In this document: positions 12,424 through 24,388 of the stretch, piece by piece
Layout: each line of letters starts with the position of its first letter
Position numbering within the stretch: position 1 is the first letter of the stretch
Assembly (NCBI RefSeq): GCF_000224145.3
Contig: NC_020166.2
Span: 7,218,759-7,282,758, forward strand
Direction of reading: 5' to 3'
From: Ciona intestinalis
Taxonomy: Eukaryota; Chordata; Ascidiacea; Phlebobranchia; Cionidae
DNA: 64,000 nucleotides
Translations under genes and position numbers: made by a program
The notes under the pieces: generated by a model
What the model was told of the DNA's origin: nothing
Seen by the model: only the letters and a program-made list of their open reading frames with translations
The model's database searches: none

Positions 12424-13410
12424 TTATGTAAACTCCCATTTGCATTCAGTGATCTTTTCACATTCTTCCCAAAGTTCTTTCTCCAGGTCTTGATCAAGTG
12501 CATGTGGTTTTAACTCTTGCTCTTTGAAATAGCTCCAATATTTTCCACTTCTATGTTCCATCCCTTCAGCAACAGCACATTCAACTGCTGTCTGGCAGCC
12601 AAAGTAAGGATCAGTTGCAAACAGACCCATAATTATTCTTCTAAGCCATGGACCATATGATGTTTCATGTGAAAACCCATTACCCAATCCTGTATTTACT
12701 GTTCCTGGATGAACACAGAATGTAGATATGTTTTTGCCCTGTAGTTTCTTGGTCAAGGCAAGAAAATGGTACAAACTGCACAATTTACTAAGTCCGTACA
12801 TTTTAAAAACAGTTTTAGATGACGAAGTCTTGTCCGGTATTTGTCCTAATTTGTCTTTGGTGAAGGTCTCAAACATATAAGCATCAGAACCAACTACAAC
12901 AATTCGAACAGGTCTTGTTTCAGCTTGTTGCAGCATCTTCCTCATTAAATAATGCATCATAATAAACGGTCCAAAAACGTTGGTTACAACCATAGCAGAA
13001 TATCCATATTTCTCTCCAGTACCAAACACAGCAGCATTGTGAACCAAAATATCAAGGTGTGGTTCATCTTTACAAAAGTTCTCTGCAAATGACTTCACAG
13101 AGCTAAATTCCATGAAATCCACAATCCTGTAAAGAACTTCAGGGTTGCCAGACTCTTTTCGAATATCAAACACGGCTGCTTCGGCCTTTGCTTTATTTCT
13201 GCAAGCAATAATTACTCGTGCATCACGCTTCGCCAACTCAATTGCTGTTGCTTTTCCAATACCCGAGTTTCCTCCAGTAATAAGAGCAGTTTTCCCTTTC
13301 AAAGAAGCCTTCGACTTGCAGATGCTTCGCTTGTATTTATTACCCCACCAAGCATAACTCAGTATGCCAACAAATATTACAGCAGGGTAAACAACTACAA
13401 AAGAAACCAT
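12424..13410 (-). CDS. Membrane-anchored short-chain dehydrogenase/reductase (RDH/DHRS-like)
   Basis: A single-exon frame encodes 328 residues from the ATG at 13410 (an in-frame GTG lies six bases upstream but a true ATG is preferred). Residues 2-22 form one hydrophobic segment (VSFVVVYPAVIFVGILSYAWW) followed by basic residues, a type of N-terminal ER anchor seen in retinol dehydrogenases. The classical SDR signature is complete: cofactor motif TGGNSGIG at 45-52, HNAAV with N125, catalytic S175 (VVVGSDAY), and Y205-x-x-x-K209 (YGLSKL). The substrate, retinoid or steroid, cannot be told from sequence. The protein resembles RDH11-14 and WWOX-type SDRs (family SDR7C). Lack of introns could reflect retroposition, but the frame is intact. 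Confidence 0.88.
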   Translation of the reverse strand: MVSFVVVYPAVIFVGILSYAWWGNKYKRSICKSKASLKGKTALITGGNSGIGKATAIELAKRDARVIIACRNKAKAEAAVFDIRKESGNPEVLYRIVDFMEFSSVKSFAENFCKDEPHLDILVHNAAVFGTGEKYGYSAMVVTNVFGPFIMMHYLMRKMLQQAETRPVRIVVVGSDAYMFETFTKDKLGQIPDKTSSSKTVFKMYGLSKLCSLYHFLALTKKLQGKNISTFCVHPGTVNTGLGNGFSHETSYGPWLRRIIMGLFATDPYFGCQTAVECAVAEGMEHRSGKYWSYFKEQELKPHALDQDLEKELWEECEKITECKWEFT

Positions 13411-14537
13411 GATCACCTATAAGCACCTAAAAAAAGACATGACTGGTTACAAGTGCACTTAATACAAAATTTGTAATTTACCAGCAGTTATCAGCAATTA
13501 GGTACAGTTAAAATAAATAATGCTGGACTAGGTTTAGATCAAAAGGAAGGAATTTCAAATAAAGTAAAGTTCAATTTTTCCTGCGTTTATTTTCTGTTGC
13601 ATAGTGATCAATATTTCTATAAACTGTACACTACAAACTAATATTTCTTCCTAAATAAACAATGGAAAATATATCAAGTGACTGTAATAGCAAACAAATA
13701 TTCTTGCAATCTGGCATCTTCTATTTAACTGTTTTGCTGGTACAGTCATCTGCTTAAGAAATTATTGAAATTTTAATTTCATTTTCATGAAATTGTCACA
13801 TTGTATCTTTGAAGAGTGGTTTTATACTTGGTATATCATATAAAATGGTTACAAAAATAGTTTTTCTACTAAATATTCATCTGTTGTGGTTATAGTAACT
13901 TCAAGAAGTAGATCATGTCAGACGGATGTGGTTTTAGTCCTGCAGTGAACCTTCTAGAAAACAACATAATGTTATGTTAAAAATTAAAACTGTCAACTAT
14001 GTATGAATAGAAAACAACTTACCCATTCTGTTAATTGACCACGAATTTTAATTATTTTCCTTTCTTGTACGAAACATAGTTTTTGTTGCATGCTCTAATC
14101 AAAGACTTTTTACAACCTTACCAATCAAACTAAACCTACACAAGCATGCTTAAGTGTAACAAACCTGAAAGTTTAATAATTGATAGAACTCTAATACTAA
14201 CAAAACAGTTACGACTGTTGTTTGATATGAAAGTTGAGTTCTTTAATTTCTTATGTAAGGTTCATGAATCCCATGATAAAATTAAATTCGGCGAAACTGA
14301 GACACGATTTTACAAAACCAGTTCAACTGGAAAGTTGTGTATTGAAACTGACACGTTTTGCATACATTATTGCCAACAATAGAAAAACTTTCTTTCGCTT
14401 TAATAATGAGCCATCACACTGTCAATCACTATCAGTTGACATTCACAGGAAATGCCACATCATGCTTCGATACTGATCATTTTCAATAGTAGAAACAAAA
14501 CCTGATTTCTAAAATTCTTTAGAGTAGCTTTGGTTTG
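13411..14537. other. Intergenic, no gene seen
   Basis: About 1.1 kb between the SDR start and the EXOSC7 stop. Two overlapping plus-strand frames (14146..14382 and 14234..14476) have no domain or splice partner that I can recognise and look like chance. Confidence 0.6.
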
Positions 14538-17500
14538 TCATAAATAACCAGCTTTTTCGATATCCTCAGCCATTCCTTGCTCAGTTTTGAGCAGCTTATC
14601 AAGAGAAATATGAAGCTGGCGACCAATGTTTTTTCCAGTCTAAAAAAAAAATGTATATAGTATATTAAGTAGCTTAGTATTCATCATCTAACTGGCCAAA
14701 TGTGTTTTCTGCTTTTAAAATGACGGATATCCTATTTCTGACTTATAAATGGGTACAAAGCTGAATTAACAAATAAAACAATCATTGTTTAAACTTTGGC
14801 TTGTAATCGTCCTTTTCCTAACCCTCGTTTACGTAGTGAGCAATCTACCATTACGCACTTCATATAATTCTAAATTTACAGTACGAAAAAGTAACTAATT
14901 TAAATTCAAATAACATTTTCATTAGTTTTTGTTTGTGAAAAAAATGTGAAATAAAGTTAATTTCAGATTTTTGTTTAATAGTTTCTGTTTTAATACCAGA
15001 AAGTTTAAACACAAGAATAAGCATCTCACCTCAATCATCTCCGGGATACTTTCTGGATCAAGACTTCCTCCGCCCATCTTCCGCATCCCTGTCGTTCTTC
15101 CTCTCTTAGTGACTCCCATCACAAGTGAAGCGTTGCAACAAAGTTCTTCTTCAGATGAGGCGTCCACCACATGTCGACTACCAACCTTAAATTTATATTA
15201 ATAATCATAACTTTTATTTGTTACCTTAATCACGGCAGCGAAAAATAAAAATAGGTAAAAAAAGAAATATAGGGATATAAGGTGTGGTTCGGTTGCAAAT
15301 TGAAACACAAACTTAATTGTTACATTTTCGAAACAAGCTAATAAAAATCATTAGTAGCGTGATGATTAACAAACTTTTTGTATTCATTACAAGGGTAAGC
15401 GGTTCCATCACAATCTACTTTTACCAGAAACACTGATTATTTGGCACTTTTTTTTTGTATCGCATATAAAAAATGTTCTAAAACAATTTTAAATTATTAT
15501 TTTGTAAGTTAACCGAAATTTGATTAGAGCAAATTTTTAAAGAACACTGTAAGAGATGTATTAATGCTGTATTGAAGAAAGTTAGGAAACAATTTTAAGT
15601 TAGCTACCTTGGATATTGTAACAAGTACTGGGGCGTTGACTGTATTTATAAATTTGACATCATTTGGATCATCAGGAAGACTAATCTCTTGTGTTCCTTC
15701 ATCACCATCCGTGACTTGAATGTTCGGAACCCTGTGATTAAACAATTTCAAATTACTTTGCTTTTAAAAGATTTATGCATTTTTTATGGGTTGTTTATAA
15801 CATTTAGACAAAGTGGGTTCACTCTACATGACGACCAGGTTTTCTGCTACTTGGTTTATCCTGAGAGATTAAACACATTTGTATCAGATACATGTGAAAG
15901 TAAGATCCAATAGACAGAATTCAAAAATGATTGTGTCATGTGGATATTGTACTCACCCTGTGTTATGCAAAGCAGCTTTCACTGCAATTGATACAGCATC
16001 CAACAAGTTACCACCACATTCCAATATCTGAAAATAAATACCAGATTATTGGTAACTGCTGCATGTTGCATTTTATCGCGCATACATTGTATGATGGTGT
16101 TGTATGTTGCATAAAAAAGGTTTCATTTGTTATTATATTTTTTACACAAAAGTGCTGAGCAATACTGGCGCCGTGGCGCAGTGGTTAGCGTGTCTGCCTG
16201 TAACACAGAGGTAATGGGTTCAGGCCTCGTCGCTGCTACCATTGTGGACGTATGGGTCCTTGGGCAAGACCCTTAACGGCAATTTCTTCAACCCAGTGGT
16301 CACTAGTATATATACATAAAAAAATGAAAAAATCCAAAAAATAATCACTCACAAAGTAACATACATGGTACCTCGTGAGCTGGTACGAGGTGTTAAACCC
16401 GTGTGATAATGACTAACGTTTTCCAGTCACGCAAGGATAATGTAAGTTACATACATTACATTCAATGCATTATTTAGTCTTACCAGCACATCTACATGTA
16501 CAACCCAGCATTGTTTGTGTGGTATGATACCAAGTGTGTTAAGGTCAATGGACGACTTATTGCAGTATATCCTTGTTAAAATACAAGATATATTTGCACT
16601 GAGATCCTCCCCACCTCTCCCTTGGAAGGATGGATCTGCATTTGGGGAACTGCAGATAAATAACATTTGTTATAAGATAACTGTGGCATACATATAGTAG
16701 GATGGAAGAAAGTGGGACACCTTATTATTCTATTTTCTCGTTCCGTTTAGCAGTACAAACAAAGAACACTCAAGAATTATAAAACCGTATCCTCACGACT
16801 CCCATAGGCATAGACATAGACCATTATCAATTGTTTAAAACACGAATGAGATATTTGAATATTATGTGCTAAAGGTGTCACATTTTACCCCACAGTACTA
16901 TAATGTTAATTACCAATACTGACTGTTACATAAACTAAATCGGCAGATATTTATATAATCAGTACTTTGAATTTTGACCAAACTTAACAACATTAGCTTC
17001 CAATTACTAATAAAGTAATAAAAACTTACCAATCAACATGGAAATGAATTAACCCTTCATTTGGTGCTTTAGGATCAGGAGATCCGAGTTCTACCTTCAC
17101 ACCAACTAAGAGCTCACTACTTCCCTAAAATAAAACACGCTTGGATATTTTAGGAAACATTACTATAAAATATGATCATGCCCCTACATATAAGGTAATA
17201 TAATACTAGACTATATGACTTTATGAAAATTAATTTGATAAAAAAAAAATTGATGCATAAAAACCAAATTATTTAGGCGGTGCCACTTTTCACAACTGTA
17301 TTATATGATGCCAAATATGCACTATTGTATTTCTATTGAATTACAACATAAATATATTATAACCCACCAATCGTAATCTTGATGATCCATGTGTGTTTGA
17401 AACTACCCCAGTTTCCACTTCAATGTGACGATAATCCTCACAAGACCTGCCATCATTACGCATGTCGTCCTAATCACAGAAAATATTTGATTTGCTTCAA

Positions 17501-17817
17501 TCAGTTTAAATAAAGGTTTGTACTTGACAACATTTTATAAAAAACATAAAAACCTGCCATTCAACTGAACTTATCAAGCAAAATATACAAAAATAGAACA
17601 ACATACAATTTAGGGCATGGTAGATATACTTTAAGTATGACAGGAAGTCATAAATAGGAATTATTCAAGTTAAACTACACATTATCAAAAGTCTTTATTT
17701 GAATAATTTAAATCACATTATATCTAACCTATATTTAATACATCATAATTCATGCTTAACCTGGATTCCATGTATGATAAACCACTTCTCCGATTCACCG
17801 AGCATAACTTTAGCCAT
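14538..17817 (-). CDS. EXOSC7: Exosome complex subunit EXOSC7 (RRP42)
   Basis: Eight exons assemble without frame conflict: 17761..17817, 17368..17469, 17030..17124, 16484..16649, 15957..16027, 15608..15731, 15030..15185 and 14538..14639, total 873 nt and 290 residues (human EXOSC7 has 291). Diagnostic stretches are CEDYRHIEVETGVVSNT, ELLVGVKVELGSP, FQGRGGEDLS, CWVVHVDVL, ECGGNLLDAVSIAVKAAL and GGGSLDPESIPEMIE. EXOSC7 is one of six RNase-PH-fold ring subunits of the RNA exosome, catalytically inactive in animals, that forms a heterodimer with EXOSC4-type partners and helps channel RNA to DIS3/EXOSC10 in nucleus and cytoplasm. Intron 4 carries a SINE, intron 3 a MITE. Recognition is by conserved sequence blocks and matching length. 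Confidence 0.96.
16167..16450 (+). mobile_element. tRNA-derived composite SINE in EXOSC7 intron 4
   Basis: Head GGCGCCGTGGCGCAGTGGTT plus AGCGTGTCTGCC forms a pol III A box, and GGGTTCAGGCCTC a B box. The body contains GGTCCTTGGGCAAGACCCTTA and the tail CACTCACAAAGTAACATACA, GTACGAGGTG and TTTTCCAGTCACGC. Head and tail recur at 54140..54320, so this is a dispersed family, possibly the composite Ciona SINE called Cics-1. It is antisense to the host gene. Confidence 0.75.
16695..16901 (+). mobile_element. MITE copy 3 in EXOSC7 intron 3
   Basis: Begins TAGTAGGATGGAAGAAAGTG, ends ATTTTACCCCACAGTACTA, flanked by TATA. Internal CATTATCAATTGTTTAAAACACG and TTTGAATATTATGTGCTAAAG are family blocks. 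Confidence 0.85.
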
Positions 17818-18213
17818 TTTGTTGTTGTTTTTTTACCTACACCCTAACAACTAAATAACAAGTAGAAAAATGTTACTGAAATAAAGGCAGTAATATATAC
17901 AAAATCAACAACTCATAATCATAAAATAAACCAGCATCAAATAACTGGAAAAATCAGTCTAATTCTCTTTTTATGGAGTTACTATTCCACTATATGGAGT
18001 TACTATTCTACTATTCCACATGTTGTCAGCATTAACCAATTGAGAATCAACCAGTGAGCCCAGTAGGTGTTAATACATAATATTATTCATGACACAAACA
18101 GAATAACGTATATTATAGCAATAAAAGTGATGCACATTGTACAGATTTTTTTTTATATATATATATCATGAATAATGTTGTTGACAACACTACTAGCTCA
18201 TTAAAGGCAGAAA

Positions 18214-20221
18214 TCATTGTAAGTTTATCCCCATTGCGTTGCGTACACCAGCCACACTAACAATGGATCCAGGAGCTACATTCGTTGCCATGGTAACTAA
18301 AGTTTTTTGTAGCTCGTCAGCGATGGCCACTTCCTTAGATGTTGGGGGTTGGAGGTTTGGTTCGTTGTTTGTTTTTTTACCAAGTCTTTCATATTGTGCT
18401 TCCTCAAGTTTGTGGATCAACGTGCTTCCATGTTCAAGATTTTGGTCCACATCATCTGTTGCAGGCTTCTTAATAGATGACATTTCTGCATGGTAATGAA
18501 CACCATTGTTATTATAAAGTTGTTTTTTTATAAAGGCTAAAACGGCTTAATTACAAAGTTTTTAACGAAAGTGTATACTCTGTTGAGTAAACAAAATGTA
18601 AAACTACAACATTAGAAGCATTAAAATTGACCTTAAACATAATGTTACAAAAATTCTCACCTTTATCAAGCTTCATGCGTTGTTCTATATCATCGATAAA
18701 CGAAACATCAATTCCAATATCAGCAAGAGATCGCAAACTGTCCAAACTTGAGGATTTATCTTCTGCTTTGCCCTCTCCTCTTTTTTCTTCAATGTTCTTT
18801 ATGGTCTTGGTGTGTTCACCATTAGTGACACTGTCCAACAATCCATCAACCATATTCATCAAAGAACTGTCGCAACCACTCACAAACTCTTGCATGCTCT
18901 GTGCGAACAAGTAACCTGTCTCGCCACCATATGCTGACATGAGCAGATCACTCTCTTCTTGCGTTAAATTAGCGATTCTTGAGTCATAAGTTGGTGCAAA
19001 CGAACCAAATGGACCGTAGCTGAGATAAGTCAGAGGAGTGACTTTATTTCTTTTGTCCTCCTTTGCTGCTGGCATCACATCGATTCCATTTGTTAATCTT
19101 GAAGTTAAACTTCCCAAATCTACCTCTCGAGTCACCTCCTCCCCGGCTACAGGGTTCAGAATGTTTAGCGTGGTTTTTCCATCTTTATCCAGCCTTAAAA
19201 ACCCAATACGATCATTTGGTTTCTTTGCTTCCAATCTGCGCCTTGCAAACTTGGCAGCCTGTATTACATCAGGAGCTACTGTGTCTTCATTATCTGCATC
19301 TGTAAAACTAATTGCTTCCGAATGAGGTCTAAGATCCAGCTCCTCACCAGTGGATGTTGTTTCAGCAACAGAATCGAACTCCACATCCGACATTGGTTTC
19401 TCCGGAGCCAGAGGAGGATCGCTTAAAGGAGGAACATCTGGAGAACCCACATCCACATTCTCAACCTCCAGTGGTAAACCAAGGATGTCATACGCATCAT
19501 ACTTGGGCAACTCATGCAAAAATCCTAAAGTCCTATTGAGGTTTAGTAATCTCTCCCTGCTCATTATTCTTATCCCAGCCGCATGTACTTTCTTTGCAAT
19601 TTGGTAATAAATTGTATCAGGCTTATTATAGACACAACAGTTTCTGGTCATCAATTCAAAATCTTCTTTGAAGCCATTGACATCAACATACTCGTTGTTT
19701 AATATCTTATTTCTCATTGTGCTGAAATCCATTGGTTTATCAATTACTGTTGAATACTCTGGTGCTATCAAATCATTGACAGGCCATGCAAATATTTCAT
19801 GAGTGTCTTTACGCTCAAGTTGTTTTATAAGATGATCAAGCAACTTGTTCAACGCCGCTCGCTTTGTTTTTGATAATTCCTTCAGTGTTTTCTCTATTGC
19901 ACCATAATCAAGTTTTTGAGCATCAGGTGATACATGATCAACAGTCATGTCCAACTCCGATTCACTTGCATCATACTTTTTGCTTATTTTTGACGAAGAC
20001 TCTCCATGTTCCCGATGTTCTTCATGACTCCTCTTCTTCTTCTTCCTCTTCTTATGCTTTGTCTCATAAACATCAGCTGGTGAATGTGCTGTGTAATCTG
20101 AATCATACATAACCTCTGATCCAAGTTTAAGAACCAACTTTAACGGAGCTTTATTCTCGGACCCTGTCCCATCTTCAGCATGCCTCCACTCTGATTTCTG
20201 TTTCTTGTGTTTCTTGCCCAT
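18214..20221 (-). CDS. BRD9: Bromodomain protein BRD7/BRD9
   Basis: Exons 18661..20221 and 18214..18485 join (AAAG|GTGAGA, CATGCAG|AAATG) to 610 residues. The N-terminus MGKKHKKQKSEWR and PLKLVLKLG is that of BRD9/BRD7. The lysine-rich stretch around residues 56-65 is followed by the bromodomain at about 125-225, with WPVND (146-150), MDFSTM and the acetyl-lysine-binding Asn199 in VYNKPDTIYY. A DUF3512-type C-terminal region follows (FGSFAPTYDSR, AYGGETGYLFAQSMQEFV). The C-terminal VAPGSIVSVAGVRNAMGI matches the end typical of BRD7-like proteins. These proteins read histone acetylation in SWI/SNF complexes (BRD9 in ncBAF, BRD7 in PBAF). Tunicates may have one gene for both, so the symbol is provisional. 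A GTAG acceptor-like site lies about 15 nt upstream of the ATG, compatible with spliced-leader addition. Confidence 0.93.
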
Positions 20222-20861
20222 TGCAGTTTGACCTACAACCTTAAATATATATATACCTTAACATGAACAACATGGTTTGTTATAGAACGTAAACAGAATT
20301 ATAGTCCTAGTTCATAAATAAAATATTGAACATAAAACAACTATTTTACAAGGTTTTTAACACCAATACATTCCGGGTACAATGTATAATATAGTAGTGG
20401 ATACACATAACTTTTGAAATTCATTCCTATTCAGGATTACACACCATAAATGACACAAATATTAAATTCCGTCGCAATACAAACACATCATGTCCCCATA
20501 ACACATAAACATGGCCAGGGACCAGGGTGATTGTAGACCATTTCATTACTTCCCAATAAACAGTACCAAAATGTCAACAAGCATCATACAAGTTGAAGTT
20601 ATAATCAAATATATATACATAAATATACCAATGAACATATTGCAACTATCAGAGTTTGTAATGACAACCGCAGAGAATCAACGCTCTTTAAACATCACTT
20701 AAAAGATGTAAACATAGATAATTTTATGCTAACAAATCATTGTTAAACTTTCAGCTTTTATAATTTACGAATCGAATTCCCTAAAAGTATTTTGCTTTAT
20801 TTGAGCACTGTGTCACACATATAACACCGGAATAATGACATAATAGAAGAGAGCAAAAAAA
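20222..20861. other. Spacer between V-ATPase D and BRD7/9
   Basis: 640 bp, AT-rich, no MITE and no credible ORF. It includes the V-ATPase D 3' UTR and the BRD7/9 5' region. Confidence 0.5.
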
Positions 20862-21629
20862 TTAAAACAACAAATCTTCGTCTTCTTTATCATCCAGCAT
20901 GCTCGGAACATGGTTGGACGGAATAGAAGAGAAAACTTCTCTAGCCTCCTTTTCTTTCTCCCAATCCTTCCTCACTTTTTCCTGAGCTTCGCGGATCACT
21001 TCCTTCTTCTGCTGAATCTTTTTCAACCGGAAGAACTCCTCCCTCTCGCCCTCATCCAGCTCTGTGATGATGTAGGAGATTGTTCTCTCAATCTTTGGAA
21101 TAATAACGTGCTCAATTGCATTTACTCTGCGATTGGTGATTTTGATTGACTCATCCAGTGTCACGAATGATGTCTGCAGTGATGCAAGCTCAACAAGAAG
21201 CTTCACAGCCTTAGAATAATTCTTCTTTAGCCTTGAAAGTTGCTCCCCTCCCCTAGAGAGTCCTGTTAGCTCATAGCTGTCAGAACCATCCTCATAATGC
21301 TCAAACACCGGTAATTTTACCCCCGCCACATTATCCGTTTTACTCCTTACTTTCATTTGTGCTTTCCCAACATTTTGCAAGACAACATGACTGAAGTCGC
21401 CACCTGAGAACTTTGCCTCTGCCAAAGAAAATGCTGCTTCCTTCATAATTTCACCCATTAGTTGTTTTGCTTCGATAATTTTTCTTAAAATTGAGTGAAA
21501 CTTCATTTTTAAAGCGTCAGCCTTTTTCTTCAACAAACTGTGACCTTTATGTGCTCCCTTTAGACGCGTCTTCATTATAGTCAAGTTCATACGAGAGGGA
21601 AATATATCTATTCTATCGTGGGAGCTCAT
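20862..21629 (-). CDS. ATP6V1D: V-type proton ATPase subunit D
   Basis: A single exon encodes 255 residues from the ATG at 21629 (human 247). Although the frame is open upstream, [20 protein letters not shown] is the family start. Conserved blocks are [77 protein letters not shown] and [20 protein letters not shown]. Subunit D forms the central rotor shaft of the V1 sector together with F, transmitting ATP hydrolysis in A3B3 to the Vo proton channel in endomembranes. The helical hairpin prediction is consistent with the two long Lys/Glu-rich ends. It shares a short divergent promoter with THOC6. Confidence 0.97.
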   Translation of the reverse strand: MSSHDRIDIFPSRMNLTIMKTRLKGAHKGHSLLKKKADALKMKFHSILRKIIEAKQLMGEIMKEAAFSLAEAKFSGGDFSHVVLQNVGKAQMKVRSKTDNVAGVKLPVFEHYEDGSDSYELTGLSRGGEQLSRLKKNYSKAVKLLVELASLQTSFVTLDESIKITNRRVNAIEHVIIPKIERTISYIITELDEGEREEFFRLKKIQQKKEVIREAQEKVRKDWEKEKEAREVFSSIPSNHVPSMLDDKEDEDLLF

Positions 21630-21958
21630 TTTGAGATGTAAGAGTACTATATAATAAAACCAAAGTAGTAGTCTATAATCTGTCACAAAAAGCAATATTT
21701 ACATTTCACGTTGCGACACATACAATATTACAAAATCAGTGCGCTATTAATAGTTTTAATGTTTTTATTAAGCATATCGCCTGTAACAACCACTTTTTAT
21801 CACGCGACTTTCAATCTATCTCGCATTAACAAAATTGTGCTGAAATACCACCTGATGGCGTTCTGTTTCGCTGAGTCAACAAGTCCACACGTGATTACGT
21901 TTGATATTATTACTCAGCATTTTGGTGAAAGCATCATCTGTCGGGTTTAATAGTTGCT
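21630..21958. promoter_or_regulatory. Shared divergent promoter region of ATP6V1D and THOC6
   Basis: Only 329 bp separate the two start codons, which point away from each other, so both 5' UTRs and core promoters must lie here. No obvious TATA box; a CACGTG E-box (CCACACGTGATT) is at about 21885. The arrangement, not a motif, supports the call. Confidence 0.55.
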
Positions 21959-23646
21959 ATGGATAAGAGACTTTTATTACACACGACGGTGTACAGCACT
22001 GCGTTTTCTTTGTGCGGGACCTATGTGGCCGCTGCAACCAATTTTGGGCACATAGCTGTGTTCAATGTACAAGAAGCCGTGGCGTCCCATGGTGCGGAAT
22101 CTACACCATGTTTTACTTTCCTTGCTCACAGTGGACCAATACACTCTTTGGTTACAGCGGGAAAATATTTATTCAGTGCTGGTGACGGTCCAATAACGGC
22201 ATGGAAATGGGCGGATGTGATAAACAGAAAACCTACCAAAGCTTTTACATTAAAAGATCCACAACTTCTTGAAAATGAGTCTTACAACTGTGTACGATAC
22301 TCCAATAAAGACAATTGCATATTCGCTGGTGGTGATGACGGTATAACCTACAAATGGGATATCAATACAATGAAATGCAAAGGCAGATTTAGTGGCCACA
22401 AAGATTATATTCATGATTTGGCAATAAATTCAAACAACTTGGTATCTGCATCTGAAGATGGAACAGTAAAGGTTAGATGTTTATATTCAATTATTTTATG
22501 TTCTAAAATGTGTTAATTTCATGTGTCATGGTTCGTAAACAAAAAATAACTCCATTGTTTTATGCAAGACATGGGACATTCGGTCAGCATCATGCACAAG
22601 TACAATTACACCGCACAAAAATAAGCAACTGGCCAGACCTGAAACCGGCCATTTTATGTCATGTGTAGCAGTTGATGAAAATGGAGAGTGGTTAGCATGT
22701 GGTGGTGGTCCACATGCGTCATTGTGGCACTTAAGGTCCAAAAGTATGGCTGGGATTTTACAGGTAAAAATTTTAAGATGTGGGTAGTATACAAAAATGC
22801 CAAACCTTTTGTACAGGAAATGGGGAATAGTTAGATACATTCCTATGGAAGGCAAGTTATGTTTCAATGTGTACTGATTAATATAGTGCAGAAATTTCAT
22901 AGTAGGCCATGCCAAGTTATTTGGATGGCTGGATGCTAGAAAAAATAAAACCAGAAAAATATATGTATGTATATATATATAACAAGATTTAATTAAAATG
23001 TGATCTACATGGACTGTGGTTAGGGAATACCTTTTGCATATTTATTATTAAATGTAGTCCACACTATTTTGTGTAGTTTTTTGAAACTTATTATTGTGAA
23101 TGTGTGGAGCAGATTTAAACAATAGAAATAATACTGAACTAAAGTTACTAAACTGCATTCTAATTAATAATTCTAATTTCTTCTTTCCACAGACAAGTAA
23201 TACTAACTACATCTCCCATAGAATAATGTTCTATAGCGATGAAATTATATCAGTTAGTTTTTTGAAACTTATTATTGTGAATGTGTGGAGCAGATTTAAA
23301 CAATAGAAATAATACTGAACTAAAGTTACTAAACTGCATTCTAATTAATAATTCTAATTTCTTCTTTCCACAGACAAGTAATACTAACTACATCTCCCAT
23401 AGAATAATGTTCTATAGCGATGAAATTATATCAGTTGGAAACCAACCAGCCGTCTATCGTTGGAGTGTTAATGGAGAAAAGAAAGCAGAGATACCATGTT
23501 CAATTAACAGAATTTTCAGTATAAGTTTCCAACATGGGCCTGGTCATTCATCCGAACAGTTACCTATGGTCACAGCTGGCAATAGTTACAAACTGAGCAT
23601 GTTTACTAACTTAGGTTATGAAGGAAAACGACTCTCTTTTGTTTAA
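21959..23646 (+). CDS. THOC6: THO complex subunit 6 (WD-repeat protein)
   Basis: Exons 21959..22471, 22569..22763 and 23374..23646 join in phase 0 to 326 residues (human 341). WD-like repeats run throughout: YVAAATNFGHIAVFNV, HSGPIHSLVTAGKYLFSAGD, GPITAWKW, IFAGGDDGITYKWD, GHKDYIHDLA, SASEDGTVKTWDIR, WLACGGGPHASLWHLRS and MVTAGNSYKLSMFTNLGY. The C-terminal FTNLGY and the GGGP..LWHLRS blade are characteristic of THOC6, which supports THO dimerisation/TREX assembly in mRNA export. Exon 3 has been partly duplicated in tandem (23075..23436), and the end of the coding region plus 3' UTR is duplicated again after the stop. Using the upstream copy of the acceptor (exon start 23193) would give a premature stop after about 38 codons. 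Confidence 0.95.
23075..23436 (+). repeat. 181-bp tandem duplication covering THOC6 acceptor and exon 3 start
   Basis: Two copies, 23075..23255 and 23256..23436, appear identical. The unit includes the branch/acceptor region (CTTCTTTCCACAG) and the first 63 nt of exon 3. Only the second copy continues into the full exon. Confidence 0.95.
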
Positions 23647-23975
23647 AATTTTTTTTTGCTTTAAAAGCTCCAATACACTGCCATTTTAAATGTAAAATTA
23701 CAACAATAGTAAAATGAGTTGGGTAGATTATACATTCAACTTAAAACATGTCATCAATGTTTTATTAGACCAATTTTATTATTGTAGTTGAAAGTAGTAT
23801 ACATGTAGGTTATGAAGGAAAACAACTCTGATTTTTTTGTTGTTTTGTAAGCTAGATGTAAAATTATATTAATAGTAAAGAGGCGTTCAGTAGATTATAC
23901 TTTCAACCAAAAACATGTCATCAATGTTTTATTAGACCAATTTTATTAATGCAGTTGAAAGCAATATGCACGTTA
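23612..23975 (+). repeat. ~194-bp tandem duplication of THOC6 gene end
   Basis: TAGGTTATGAAGGAAAACGA begins at 23612 and again (one base changed) at 23806. The shared parts ACATGTCATCAATGTTTTAT and TAGACCAATTTTATT recur at the same spacing. The copies have diverged more than those of the 181-bp duplication, so it is older. The second copy retains a GYEGK peptide end but lies past the stop. Confidence 0.85.
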
Positions 23976-24388
23976 ATAGGTTATCAGTACTTTTGAAAAC
24001 AACCTAAAAAATACTGCTACTTCATGAATTTAAAGGTAGAAGATTGCTTAAAAATTGTTTGATCGTATAGCATGGACTTATCCAGCAAAAAATGTGCAAT
24101 TTTGAATGGAAAATGTTATACCCTCTGCAATTTATTATTTTCAGCCACTCTTAAATAACAAAAATAAATTTAACGAGCATGAAATACACTACTTTTCACC
24201 ACAGAGGTGCCTGACTCAACGCAACAGCTTAAAGTAACAAGCAATGCAGAAAAAATATAATTTTTAACTTGCACCAATGAACATATTAATCTTTAGTCAC
24301 AATACTGTGAAAATACAATCAACAAACACATATATTTCAGTTGGTACTTCTCTTATGATTGGAACAAAAATAAATAAATTTATTTGTT

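Noticed and set aside
14922-15201. Short plus-strand ORFs over EXOSC7 exon 7
   Set aside because: Antisense shadows of the real exon on the minus strand.
12424-21629. Polycistronic operon of the minus-strand genes
   Set aside because: Ciona operons have very short spacers; here the adjacent genes are about 400-1100 bp apart, with room for separate 3' ends and promoters.
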